From assembly GCF_037042905.1 (NCBI RefSeq), contig NC_087252.1, positions 1,619,501-1,683,500 of the forward strand: DNA of 64,000 bases. The letters are read 5' to 3'. A program made the translations under genes and the position numbers. This DNA comes from Lytechinus pictus. Its lineage: Eukaryota > Echinodermata > Echinoidea > Temnopleuroida > Toxopneustidae. A model generated the notes under the pieces. It had not been told where the DNA came from. It saw nothing but the letters and a program-made list of their open reading frames with translations, and ran no database searches. Below are positions 31,208 through 44,200 of this stretch, one piece after another; position 1 is the stretch's first letter; every line of letters starts with the position of its first letter.

Positions 31208-31633
31208 GTGGTTGAAACGTGTGGGAAAGCAAAAACGAATCAGGATTTCTAGCGCTAGTCACGGGGCCAAACAAGTTGGTCATGTGAGAGAAAGATTGAA
31301 CATGTGACAATACAGGCCTTCAGCATACATTATGCATACTGTACATGGCATTATGGCGACTTCTCTCTCGGGCCGGCTAGCTAGCTGTATTCATGAGCAA
31401 AGTTCAAAGAGCAGGGCGTTTCGTTTTCCTTCGTACCCCCTCCCCCCCCCCCCACCACCACAAGGAGCGGTGCCTTTTTCAACAACAGTCTGCTAAAAAA
31501 AAAAAGAGAAAACAGTAATATTTTCCTTTATATCTTTCGAATTATCCTTTATTTTCTTTAGATATACCGGTATATGTTGTTTATCTTTCTTTCGTTTTAT
31601 TTTTCCGTGCTTAACTCTCAGTTTCTCTCTGTC

Positions 31634-32233
31634 TTAAAGGACAAATCCACCCCAACAAAAAGCTGATTTGAACAGAAAGAGAAAAATCAAACAAGCATAA
31701 CACTGAAAATTTCATCAAAATCGGATGTAAGATAAGAAAGTTATAACATTTTAAAAAGTTCGCTTCAAAACAGTTATATGCACATCCAGTTTGGTATGCA
31801 AATGAGGGGACCGATGACATCACCCACTCACTATTTTTTTTTTTGGTATTTTATTATATGAAATATTTTGATTTTTTCGTCATTGTCATGTGAAACAAAG
31901 TTTCACTCCTCCCTGAACACGTGGAATTCCATTATTTTAACACTTGTGGTCCAGCAAGGGGTTCCTAATTGTCAAATTCGTAAAAATTAAAATATTGTAT
32001 AATTCAGACAATAACAAACAAAAGAAATAGTGAGTGAGTGACATCATCGACTCTCTCATTTGCATATCACTGATCGAGTTGAGCATAGAACTGTTTTGTG
32101 AAACTTTAAAATGTCATAACTTTCTTATTTTACATCTGATTTTGATGAATTTTCAGACGTTATTCATGTTTGATTTTTCTCTATTTATTCAAATCAACTT
32201 TTTTTTTTTTTCGGGGGTTGACGTGACCTTTAA
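31634..32233. mobile_element. TTAAAGG foldback family B, copy 3
   Basis: Ends TTAAAGGACAAATCCACCCC and TTGACGTGACCTTTAA. It carries CACGTG at 31918-31923 and ATTTGCAT in the right arm. It lies just 5' of USF exon 1. Confidence 0.8.
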
Positions 32234-32778
32234 ATTTCCCTTTCTCTTTCTATTTTTCCCTTTTACTCTTTCCTGTTTTGCTTAATCTTTTTCTACATCC
32301 TCTCGATTTCTTCATCTTTTTCTTTAGATCCTCCCCTTTTTTCTTGTATCGATCGACCCCACAATCAATCAACATCACTTTTTATTTTTTTTCTCTCTTA
32401 TCATTTCATACATCTTGTTAATATTTCATTTTGTAATTGCTAAAACGCATTAATATTAATTTCCAGTATCTTTGAAGTTTGATGCATAATTTGTATAATT
32501 ATACTTGTTATGGATTTATTGTATAATTTATAATCATGTTTCAAATAATTTGTACAACTTGCTTATTTTTTTTAATTTTATTTACAACAAGGGTGTCTAT
32601 ATAGCGGCTGAAAAGCCGAATTGCATTACCCTTTACAAGGCATAAAAAATACAATCAATATCAAACAAAGAGCAACTGAATTTACACAAATTCTACATCT
32701 TAAATACACTTATATCACGATATAAATTAAATTAAATAATAAATTGATACTGATAGTACATGCATTTGTTGTAAAATG

Positions 32779-32782
<4 letters not shown>

Positions 32783-32818
<36 letters not shown>
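32783..32818. repeat. Poly(A) tract
   Basis: A run of 36 A, perhaps a retroposon tail, in AT-rich DNA. Confidence 0.95.
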
Positions 32819-32820
<2 letters not shown>

Positions 32821-33407
32821 GTACAGATTAATTAAAAATTCACATCTGAATGGCAAGACTCGTTTTTTTCTTTCCCGTAATAACCTGATTAAAAATGTTT
32901 TAATGAAATAATATGGTTCATCATCTTAAGTTGTTTACTCAAAGCAAAGGACAGAGAGAATTACAATAGGAATTAGAAAGAGAGGGAAATTGAGCGAAAA
33001 TCAAAGAGAGAGAAATGAAGGGAAAGAGGGAGAGAGGAAGGAGAAAAGCAACGAGGTGAATTGAGATAGTAAAACAAAGGACATATTGTCATAAAGAGAG
33101 ATTGCGAGTGTACAACAGATGGATACGTTATTAATTGATTGCACTTCCTATATAAAATTTGAGAATTTACAAAACAACGTAACTCCAGTCATGTAAATGA
33201 ACCTAATGTAGGGCTACAGAGGCCTGTGAAATGGATCCTGTAACCAAGGGCAAGACAAAAGCACGTAAAACAGTCTTAACATATGAATTCTTAGCAATGC
33301 GTCATATAGAAAAGTTAAAAAGAGGCATAGAAAGTAGAGATAGATAGATAGATATGGAATGTGAATGTGTATTTTTATTTGAAAGAATACAATAAAACAT
33401 ACTTTTA

Positions 33408-33410
33408 AAA

Positions 33411-33492
<82 letters not shown>
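33408..33492. repeat. (AATC)n microsatellite
   Basis: About 20 uninterrupted AATC units between USF and USF3. Confidence 0.97.
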
Positions 33493-33493
<1 letters not shown>

Positions 33494-33889
33494 TCAATCA
33501 GTTAATCATTCTTATTTTTCAATTTCTTGTCCTTTTTTGTGTGCCCGTATAGGGGCCGCAGCATGCCCCTGGCTATACAGTCCAAACGGTTTTACCCTCA
33601 AGTCGATCGCCCACAAGGTTTTCATTACAAAATTGAGGTCAAGTTGGTTTTGAGAAACTTGAAAATAAAGGGTTTCTCTACACCTGGTCATTTTGGTAAC
33701 ATTTTTCAATTTTTACACACCTTCGAGAATACATGGGGGTGCTACCTATAAAGAATAGGTGCTACCAATAGTAGGTTCCTCCATTTCCATCTTAATTTAA
33801 TTTCTATTGAAAAATAATATACATATTTAAAACCTACAATGTGTTGCCCAAATTGTCTAAGTGTTTTTTTCACAACATATGTATTATTA

Positions 33890-33995
33890 ATTTTTTTTTT
33901 CAACGGATACAAATATTTATGTTTATATATGGTATACAATTTGTTTTTGTTCGATGGAAGTGAAATAAATACATTTGAATTTGAATTTGAAGAAT
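33890..33995 (+). mobile_element. Probable LINE 3' tail
   Basis: ATGGAAGTGAAATAAATACA followed by (TTTGAA)n, a usual kind of tail for CR1/Jockey-group elements. Confidence 0.4.
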
Positions 33996-35180
33996 AATAC
34001 AAGCAGCACCCCCAATGAAAATCTTGGGGGAGGGGCTTCACTCCCTGCACCCCCGCTTCACAGGCCATATACAAAGGCCCAAGTGAAATTATAAACTGGA
34101 CACAAACTTTTACTTAAACAAATCATAATTCTAATTACATAACATGCCTGCATAAAATCATGAACTGAGGCCAGGTTAGGCCGAGGGTGTGTGTGTGTGG
34201 GGGGGGGGGGTATAAACTGTGAGTATAAAACAATTAATTGAAATAAAATGTAATACAAGCTCAGACGGCCCTTCCCATTTAATCCTTAATTCTTTCTTCT
34301 TTATTTTTTATTTTTTTCATTGCCCCCATTAATTTTGTGAGGGATCTAAAAACGAGAGCTAAAAAAATCCAATAAATAAAAAAAATATTGTAAAAGAAGG
34401 GAAAACTTAACCTTGATTTGAATAAATAATCAAAATATGAAACGATCATTATTTGGTTGATGTAACTGTCGTTTATACAATTCTTCGGGGGCATTTGATT
34501 TGCTTATCAAATTTTTTTCCTGACATAAATCTGCAAATCACAATTTATTGAGAATGAATACCTTTTTTGTCTTATTTAATATGTTTCTGTACGAAAATGC
34601 CCCCTTTTGGAAAATCCTGGATCCACCCTTGAACCCCCCTTCTTGCTTCTTCAGTTGCATTTTATCCCAAACCAGCACAAACTCCTTTCCTAAAAAATAT
34701 TGGTTATTCATTAATAACTATCAATAAATTATTAATTTCATTGAAATGGAATTAGCAAATAGGCCTATGTTTACTAACTAATGAAGGATGATGAATTGGC
34801 GTATGGATTCATTCATTGCAGTGATGCCTTACTCATGGCGCAAATCAAAATTTACATCACTGCAAAGAATACCATGATTATCCAAGCGTGAAGACATAGG
34901 CTTATCAATCTTTGTAATGAGAGATACTCTTTCTACAGTGCGCCCCCCCAAAAAAAAAAAAATCTATACACTTTTGAAATGGCTGCTAAATAAAAAATAC
35001 ATATAAATTTTGGAGGAAAACGCCTATATGGAAGCCAATAAAGTCACCTTTCAAATGACACCAAAAAGTTGGAAAACTATTTATGGTTGAGCGAGCACTA
35101 CCCACTTAAACAAAGGGTATGAAAATGATGCTGGGCAGGAATTAGCCTTCCAATTTTTTTTTTTTTTTACTCTCACGGTC

Positions 35181-36461
35181 CCCAGAAGGAAAAACCAGTT
35201 CCACTGGACCAGTTAGACCAGTAGAATTTTAACTGGCAACTCTGGAAATTGGAACATCGGTTTACTGGTCTAACTGGTCATACTGGTCATACTGGTCCAG
35301 TTAAAATTTTACTGGTCCAGTTAAAAATTAAACTGGTCTTGTTTTCTGGTGGTTGTTACTGGTCTCACTGGTATCCAATTTAAGCTGGTCTTTACTGGTA
35401 TTTTCTACTGGTCTGACTGGTCATCGAACTGGTCCTCGTACTGGTCTTACTGGATCAAGCTAGTACATGCATTTGGGTTGTTATATACCATGGTCAGTGA
35501 AATGTGATGGAAAAGATGGTTAGTAAATTAATATTTCTGCTGTTATTTAAAATGTGATATATCATATATGAAATTACATATTTTCATTGTGAATTAGTTC
35601 ACACACTTATTTGGAAAGTTTTTAAACAACAAAGAGTGCCATTGCAAGGATATTCCATTATAAATCCTGATTTTTCTTTTAAAAACAGGAAATATGCAAA
35701 TGAGGCAAACCACGTGATCAGCATCATCAGAATTACTGGTATTACTGGTCTTGACCAGTTCAATTTCAAACAATATATTACTTTAGACCAGTTGACTATA
35801 TCAGAGGAATATATCTTGCTCTTAATTAATCATAATTAAAGGAAATAATTATTTTAATGATAATGTTAATACTTGATAATTATGATATTAATAATAATAA
35901 TTACAATATCAATAACAATGATAACAGTAATAAGAATGCTAACAATGATCATAATAATCCTAAAATTAATAATTATGATAATTATAAGAAGAATGATGAT
36001 AACAATCGATAACGAAAATAACTTTCTCTGAATAGCAAGATTCATTTTCCATAATTTGTCAAATGATCTGACTTGAAATAAAGTCATTATTTATTGGACC
36101 AGTTACACCAGTTTGATGAAAAACAATTTAACTGGTATTACTACTTTGCTTCAACTGGAATGCAATTGTTTGAACTGGTCTCCAGTTGATTTTTATTGGT
36201 CCAGTAAAAAATCAACTGGTCCAGTAAACATATACTGGAAACCAGTAAAAATCTACTGGAAACCATTTATTGGACCAGTAACACCAGTTTGATGAAAAAC
36301 AATTTAACTGGTATTACTAATTGCTTCAACTGGAATGCAATTGTTGGAACTGGTCTCCAGTTAAAAATCAACTGGCCTAGTAAAAATATACTGGAAACCA
36401 GTAAAATTATACTGGAAACCAGTAAAAATTCTTACTGGTCTTACTGGTTTTACCTTCTGGG
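35181..36461. mobile_element. ACTGGTC-saturated element
   Basis: Inverted ends CCCAGAAGGAAAAACCAGT and ACTGGTTTTACCTTCTGGG. Dozens of ACTGGT/ACCAGT copies in both orientations fill both flanks; the middle (about 35840-36020) is AT-rich. A ~176-bp direct duplication covers about 36091-36440. No ORF of note. It sits between USF and USF3. Confidence 0.8.
35711..35716. promoter_or_regulatory. CACGTG E-box between USF and USF3
   Basis: Perfect palindromic E-box (context ACCACGTGATC), the USF target sequence, in the shared upstream region. Function is inferred only. Confidence 0.35.
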
Positions 36462-36631
36462 TCATATCATGGAGCACCACATGTAGGCGAAATGAGAACG
36501 GCAGATCCACAACACAAAAATGGGTGCAATTCTAATAATAACCTATAGGTTTTAGAATTTTAAACCACACTCTAATGAATGCTAGGCTTCATGATGAATC
36601 TTCCATATTCGTGGCAATTATAACTAATTAA

Positions 36632-37238
36632 TTAAAGGTCAAGTCCACCCCAGAATATTTTTGATTTGAATAAATATAGAGAAAAATCAAATTAGCAAAA
36701 CGCTGAAAATTTCATCAAAATCAGATGTAAAATATGAAAATTATGGCATTTGAAAGTTTCGCTTATTTTTCACAAAACAGTGATATATGCACAAAAACAG
36801 TGTCATGCAAAATGAGTCAGTCGATGTCCATCACTCACCATTTCTTTTGTTTTAGTATTGTTTGAATCATACAATATTTTTTTTTTTTTTTACAGATTTG
36901 ACAATTAAGACCAAATTCACTGAACCTAAAATAGTCCATACTATGCTCATTCATGTTCAGGGAGGAAAAAAACTTTATTTCACATGCCAACAAGGAGGAA
37001 ATTGAAATATTTCATATAATAAAATAGAAAAGAAATTAGTGAGTGGATGACATCATCAGTCTTCTCATTTGCATACCTACCAGGATGTGCATATAACTGT
37101 TTTGTGAAATTAAACTTTATAATGTAATAACTTTTTTATTTTACATCCGATTTTGATGGAATTTTCAGTGTTATGCTTGTTGGATTCTAATCTTTTCATT
37201 TATATCAAACTTTTTGTTGGGGTGGATTTGTCCTTTAA
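36632..37238. mobile_element. TTAAAGG foldback family B, copy 4
   Basis: Ends TTAAAGGTCAAGTCCACCCC and GGGGTGGATTTGTCCTTTAA. ATTTGCAT is kept; the CRE site has become TGACATCA. Between USF and USF3. Confidence 0.83.
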
Positions 37239-38028
37239 AATTCGTAATATTTTTATAAATCCCTATTCTTCAAATCTCACAACTCAATTTCTTTTTTTTT
37301 ACAGCAGGATTAGCATAATTTTATACCACAAGTGTTGTCTAAGGTTTATAACTACACATGTGCTATCAGAATACCATATTGAGGCAGTCGACCCACGATG
37401 GCGGGGGGGGGGGGGGGCAAAACCATGTGACGATATCAAATCTTTTTTCAATTGTCAAAAGTATGAGAAAAGTGAAGAATCGCACGCCCGCACGACCCAG
37501 GCCGAGCTCCATCTTGGATTACTCACCTCCTCCTCTTGTTTTCCTCTTCTCCCTCTTCCTTTCCCTATTGAGAAAATTGACATGCGGTACGTCGCCCCTC
37601 CCCCACCCCTCTCTGCTTGATCTACAAGTTGTTGTAAAATATATTTACTTTTCATTGTTTTTTCTTTTACTGTTTTTCTATTGTGTCCATAAAAAGAAGA
37701 TTAGTAGGAAATTAATTGTACGCAATAATGGCGTTTTATCTAAGCTGAGAGCCCCCCCAACCTTCCATAATGTCAAGTTATTGTTTCACCCCGGGGTTTC
37801 ACCCCTTAAAATCATGTCCCCCCTTCAAATGTTATGTGTTTTTGTGATTGCGGCCTCAGTCAAGTACCACTACACTCTACAAAAAAAGTACATACTCAAC
37901 AAAACAAAAGAAAAGAAGCAGAAAAAAAACAATCTCAATATTTTTTATATTGATCAATAAAAAATTAATTGTAAAGGTGGTAGCGCCATCTTTCGGGGAT
38001 AAAAGAACATGCATTTCGAGCAATTTTC

Positions 38029-38037
38029 AAGATGGCG
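38029..38037 (+). promoter_or_regulatory. YY1-like site upstream of USF3 start
   Basis: AAGATGGCG lies 154 bp before the ATG, and an inverted GCCATCTT lies near 37985. Such sites are common at animal transcription starts. Confidence 0.35.
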
Positions 38038-38190
38038 AGAAAGCGTACGCCACAAGAAACATGTAAATTTTCACTGCCGTGTAACATCATTATTGCTTGG
38101 ATAGCATGACCGTTTCCCACGAATTCATATTTCATAGACTGTGCAACGCCTCAACATTTTTCTTCGTTAAGGTTTTCTAAAGAATAAAAG

Positions 38191-38224
38191 ATGGCAGAGA
38201 ATCTTGTAAACGGAGATGCCGACA
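38191..38224 (+). CDS. Usf3: USF3 exon 1 (start codon)
   Basis: 34 nt encoding MAENLVNGDAD plus one base, with donor CGACA|GTAAGT. An in-frame TAA lies one codon before the ATG. Intron 1 is 7.7 kb. Confidence 0.75.
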
Positions 38225-41200
38225 GTAAGTTTGATCAGTTGCAAAATTTTTTTGTGTGCGTGAATGAATGGGACTTGCACTCACTTTGTGTGTGACCGCG
38301 CCATTGCGGCAATGCAATCAGTTTCGATGTCAATTGTGAGTTCAGTGTCACTTTCGCATTCATTCATTGTAGACTAACTTTGGATTTACTATGGTGATTA
38401 GCAGAACCTCTTTCATACCGTTACCTGGATGTTCAGCTCTTTTGGACGGACATGTCAGAAGAGTCAGATGGTTGACGTAATTCGTAAATGCCTGGCCCAT
38501 GCCATGCCATGGGATTGACAAAAATGATTAATGAAAATTGACGGTTCAGTCAGTCAGCTCAGTTGACATCTGAGTATGACTGACCGACAAGAGTGACATG
38601 ACCGAGTCTTGAAGTTGAGTGCAGCGTGCATCCAAATCATCATGACATCATGCTCGCCGCTGCAGCCCAACTTTTTTTCAACAAACTCCTTGCCCTTTCT
38701 TCAAAACTTCTAAAAATCTGTGATTTGAAGCCGAATCGCAGTACCCCACACGTATTAAATTCTCTGCTGAATCGAAAACGGCGAAGGCAAATTGCGTATG
38801 AGTGGAGGTCTGCCATTTTCGATTCCGCAGAGAATTTAATATGAGTGACATCACACATCTTTGTCACATTGCCAATATAGGAGGATCTCCATAGCAAAAT
38901 TAGGGATCTCAATATTCAAAATCAAATGCTCATAACTTTCTCATCTGATTTTTCTCTAACTTTCGTTGATATGTTTCTTTGAGTTTTCTGTTTTCACACA
39001 AGCTATCTTGTTCCAAAGGTTTCATCACCCTTTAATGAACTCCACCACAAAATGCACTCCTTCATGCAGGGTGTTGAATGTAAAAAGAAAGTTGTGTCAA
39101 TCTAGAATAAAAAAGTTGAGAAAAGAAATATTGTGATAATTTTTTCTATCCTTTTTTCATCATATTTTGTACTTTGTTTAATTTTTCATGTCCAGAACAT
39201 TGTCAAACTAATGGGGCGATGCAAGAAACTTATGCTCACTTGCAAGACAATTTCTGGTCCCAAAATCAATTACATATCTTGTAATTGGTTATAAATTTGT
39301 GATACACTGTACATGTAAATTAGATTTGCTAATCTGCTTCTTGAACCAAGGTCAAGGAGTGTTATATGATTTGCCATTTAAAATTAATATATCAATGATA
39401 AAACTGCAACAGAAAAAATCTTGGAGCAGGATTTGAATCTCTCTCATCTACTGATTGATCTCATTATTATTAATTACTGTAATTAATGTTATGGTATTTA
39501 TTTATTCATTTATTAATTTGTTTATTTATTTTTTAAATATTTTATTTATTCATTCATTTATTTATTTTTTTATTTATTTTTATTTTTTTTATTTGTTTAT
39601 TTATTTATCTGGCCATGCGTTTTGAGTTGGGCCCATTTTTGTTGTACAACTCAAATTTTCCTCCAAAATCGTACCATTTCATACAATTGCATTTTTTTCC
39701 TTATGTTTGACATCCTAAACCCATAAAAGTATATATATTCTGAAAGGAAATTGAGGAATTCAAAAATGCAATCACAAAAGGCATAGGATAATGTCACAAA
39801 AAGTTAAAGGTCAAAATATGTGGAAAACTGTGAAAAAAATATACTTCCCAATAAATCTTAGAATCAGAAAAACTTGACACCCTATAGAAAAATAACATGC
39901 ATATTTCAAATCTTAAGAGTGAGGCCTTTCCAATGATATATAACTTGTTAGGGATAACTTTGACCAAAATAATTTTGCGCGATCTTTTAAGACAAAATTT
40001 CACATCACAATTTTTTGGTAAATATGTAACAATACTTGAATTACCCTCAAAATATTATGTAGTCTTGCCTTTAGTTGCATAAATACACTTGCAAACACTA
40101 ACCAGTATATTATACAAATAATGCATGCAGCCGAGTGCGTTAGTGGAAATGCAGAGCACGCGAGGTTTCTTTAGATAGGAGTCGCACTGTGCACGAGCCG
40201 CTTGCGGCGAGTGCCCAGTGTGCTCCATCTGAAGAAACCGAGCTTTCTCTGCATTTACTTTTACGCACGACAGAGCAAGTGCATTATTTGTTTTATAAAA
40301 TAGCAACACAGAAACAATTTTTTTAAAAGTTACAGTACAGTTTTGTTGGACTTCTACCGCACTGGTTTGCTCGAGCGTGCAATGTCAATTTCGTTGCACA
40401 CCTTTTGCACTACCGTGCAGTGCACAAAAAAAGTTGGATGTCATGTGACGCGTATTGACCAATCGCGATGCTTGAAATAATACAGCTATTTTATAATATA
40501 ATATATTTTCTGTGGTTATTATGAATAAAAAATTATTTCATTTGACTCAAATCGTGGGATTTGTCTCTTGGCTCAAAGACCGGTGGACCGAAGGTTGACA
40601 GCTGAGAGTCAGATTTAACATTAATATAGGAAAAATATGAATGCACAATGAAACTTCTCGTAACTGCTTTAGCTTAAACTTAGTGTGAACAAAAACAACT
40701 AACATGTTATAAATAAATCCATTTATCTTACACCTGGCAAAAATACTTTGATTCTGTTATTTTATAGTGTTATATTTTAAATATTACATATGTTTATCCT
40801 CTTGCTCGACATTCTGCAGGACATGGTTAATGCCAATACAAAACACATTCTATGAGTACAATTACCTCTGTTTAGTGTAATCTTTTTACCAGTGTTGTTC
40901 TCAAGTAGTTTTTTGATAATTTGGAAAAATATTCTCTGAAAACTTTTGTGCCAGCCGAAGATGTGTCATCTACTGATCCATACATGTAGATGCAATGTGA
41001 TGTAACATTAAGAAAAAAGAGTAAATAGCATCAGATGAGGGCTTTATTGCTACAAACAAGTTTTTAGCAATCAATATTGCATAAAAGGTGTACTGGCTAT
41101 AGATCTGTTATGTTAATCTGAATATAATATGTTAATCAGAATAATCTGAAGATTCGGACACATCAAAGTCATCACTGTCAAAATTGAAACCATGAGGTCA

Positions 41201-44200
41201 TAATTAACAATAGATTGATTTCTCTCTGAAGTCTTTATTTAGTTTGTGCTTTTCCTTTTGAAATTTTTACAGCTTCTAAATTTTATTGAAGGTGTAAACC
41301 CACAACTATATTTTATCTCTCCTCATTTTCTTTACATCAGCCACAATTTCAATTGTGTTAATCTCATGATTGACATCAATTAATTATACTAATTAGCTTA
41401 ATTAGGTATCTTTTAAAATTAAAAGTTCAAATTTGACCCACTTATGACTAAAGAATAAGCCAGTGAGCCCCCAAACTATTACATGTTTAGGTACTGTGAT
41501 GTTACATATTTAGTTTCTTAATGAAATAAAAAATTTATGCTCCCCTCATCATGCTCTCCTCGTCTACCACCATGCCAAAATGGCCAATTGATGTTACATA
41601 ATTGCTAATTACTGGTAAATGAAGTAATCTCAAGTAATTGGTATAAAGATTCCCTTTAATGTGATACCAAATATACCCATGTAGCACATGTATTTCAAGT
41701 TTTATACCATTAATCATTTCTGTGCTTGTCGCGCAAATGTAACGATACCACCTATTTGCGGGCCCAACATAAAACGCATGGCCATTTATTTATTTATGTA
41801 TTTATGCATGCATTCATTCATTTTCATTCATTCATTCATTTATTTTAGTATTAACCTTTTTTTTTGGGGGGGGGGAGCACTCCCGGGGGGGGGGGGGGGG
41901 CCAGTGAAATATATTTTGACAAAATGTGCGAAACTATGAGAAATTTCTGAATTTTTTAAAGTTATAAAAATGTGTAATCGCCGCCTATACCCATGGAGAC
42001 TTCAAATTGGTGGCATTTGTGATGTCATGGTGATGTAAGGCAAGGACTTCTCTCCCATTCACTCCAATACATAAAGTTGTCAATTTTTTTTCCAAAAAGT
42101 TTTGTTTCACACTATATTTTTCTTTCATGAAGTTATACATGTAATTTGTAAAGCATAAATGCTGCATTTGTTATATTTGGATTACTGTCCCAGGGGAATA
42201 GAGAGAAACAACAAATCCTTTACAATTAAGTACATGGCCTATGAGAAAATTGTCCTTCCCACTTGTCAAAAAAACTTTCCCAGTTGCCAATTTGAAATTT
42301 ACATGATTTTAGGGATCTCAATGTTAAAACAATCATAACTTTTTAATTGCTTGTCTGATTTCTGTCATACTTTCACCATTCTGTTTAACTTATTTTTCTC
42401 CTTTCCAACACAACATTTGATGGCCATGTTTGGATAATCCCTTAATGTTCACTAGGTACTCAATTTTGCTTAGAAAGTTTCTAAGCAAAATTCTAATAGA
42501 AACCTTTTAAAAGCTGCTCAGTCCTGACAATCTGAATGAATACCACCTTTAAAAAGTTTGATACCAAACATTCGTATGCAAAGTACGCAAAGAAGCAAGG
42601 AGGCAGTGGTCGCAAGCTCTGGTCTTAGGCTGTAATTCGCATGATCAACATGTCGCTTGTTTGTTATTCGGAGTCCTCCAACAGCAACCGTAGTACTCTG
42701 TGTAGGGACAGTGATTTTCCGTTTAAAAAAATTGCCTTTTCCGTTTCAGAAATTTCCCCATAGACTTTGTGTACAAGCAAAAAAGACAATTCCGTTTTAA
42801 TACCCATTGAATAACAATATCACAACACTCGCGCTGGTCAAAATTTGTATCTGCCACTGTACCAACAACGCAACAGAATCCGTTCGAATCGGATCTATGC
42901 GCTTACACAAAATATTTTGACAAGCGTTGTGGAGCGTTGTGGCCCAGTGGATTAGTCTTCGGACTTTGAAACAGAGGGTCGTGGGTTCGAATCCCAGCCA
43001 TGGCCTAATTTTCTTCGGCAAGAAATTTATCCACATTGTGCTGCACTCGACCCAGGTGAGGTGAATGGGTACCCGGTAGGATTTATTCCTTGAATGCTTT
43101 AGCGCCTATATGGCCGCTCAGCTACAGCCGGGGTAATAATAATAGGCCTATACCAAGTATATTTTAGCGCCTTGAGCACATAATCAATGTGGATTTGGCG
43201 CTTTATAAACACTCTATATTATTATTATTATTATTACAAACACATTTAACATGAATACATCCTCAGTTCCTCACCTTTCACAATATTAGCATTATTTTAT
43301 GGTTTTTTGGACATCGTTTTCAGCAGTCAACAATTTTCGCCTATCCGCCATTTTGGATTTCAAGACCTCGATATCGTGCTGTTATATCTTCGAACGTAGA
43401 GGGCAGCAACACACGACCGTGTCGTTCAAAAGATGTGCATGTGAATGTTGTTTTCGATAAGCCCAACCCGGCGCGCCGGCCGGGTACGGGCGAGGGGTAC
43501 GATCTAGTGTGATGAAGTCGAGTGCAGTCACGATGTGTGAATTGTCATGATTGTAGCGAAGTGAGATTGTGTTTTCTGGCGTTTTGTGGCCATTTAATAT
43601 TCATATTTTGTTGAGAGTTTGGAGTAATTTCTGTTGCTGTTATGTGTATTTTGAGGAAAAATATGATTTCCATGATTTTCCATGAAATGCCGCTTTCCGT
43701 TTCAAAAGTCCCTATCCGTGAATTCTGTCCGTTTTCCGCGATCGCGGAAAATCACTGTCCCTATCTGTGACATGAGATTGACTACTACAGACAAAGACAT
43801 ATAAGAGGGTTCACTAGAAAAATGGAGCACGCACTTGCAGGGCTTGAACCCAAAGCCATGGCCTCTGATGCCCTCAGAATGACCTTGATGCTCTTCAAAA
43901 TATTTGTAGACTTACGGCCCAAATAAGGCCGTGTTTATGCTTCCACTTTTCAGGCCAGAATCAGCGTTTCCAAACGTGATTAGTCCAAAACACGCTTACT
44001 TTCATTTAAACGCTGTTTCAAAACGCCAATCGTAAACTTACAAAAAGGTGCGTTTGTAAACGTCGTTTGAACAGAATCAGGCTTTCTGGGGAAGTATAAA
44101 CAGAACCACGATCGTAAACGTGTTTAAATGACGTCATTTGGTACATGCTTCCGGTGAGATGAAAATCCGCGGGCAAGTACCTCCACGGAATTACCTCTCA

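Larger units (their letters stand above)
31208..38190. other. Shared upstream region of USF and USF3
   Basis: Contains family B copies 3 and 4, the ACTGGTC element, poly(A), (AATC)n and a LINE tail. Further stretches (32234-33400, 33500-33890, 34000-35180) are AT-rich with G runs and no credible gene. Both promoters must lie within or near its ends. Confidence 0.6.

Noticed and set aside
37153-37960. Frames of 155 and 200 residues
   Set aside because: They overlap in different frames, cross a family B element and a G run, and have no protein-like composition.
42932-43004. Possible functional tRNA gene
   Set aside because: The A and B boxes are good, but the anticodon stem does not pair and a SINE body and tail follow.
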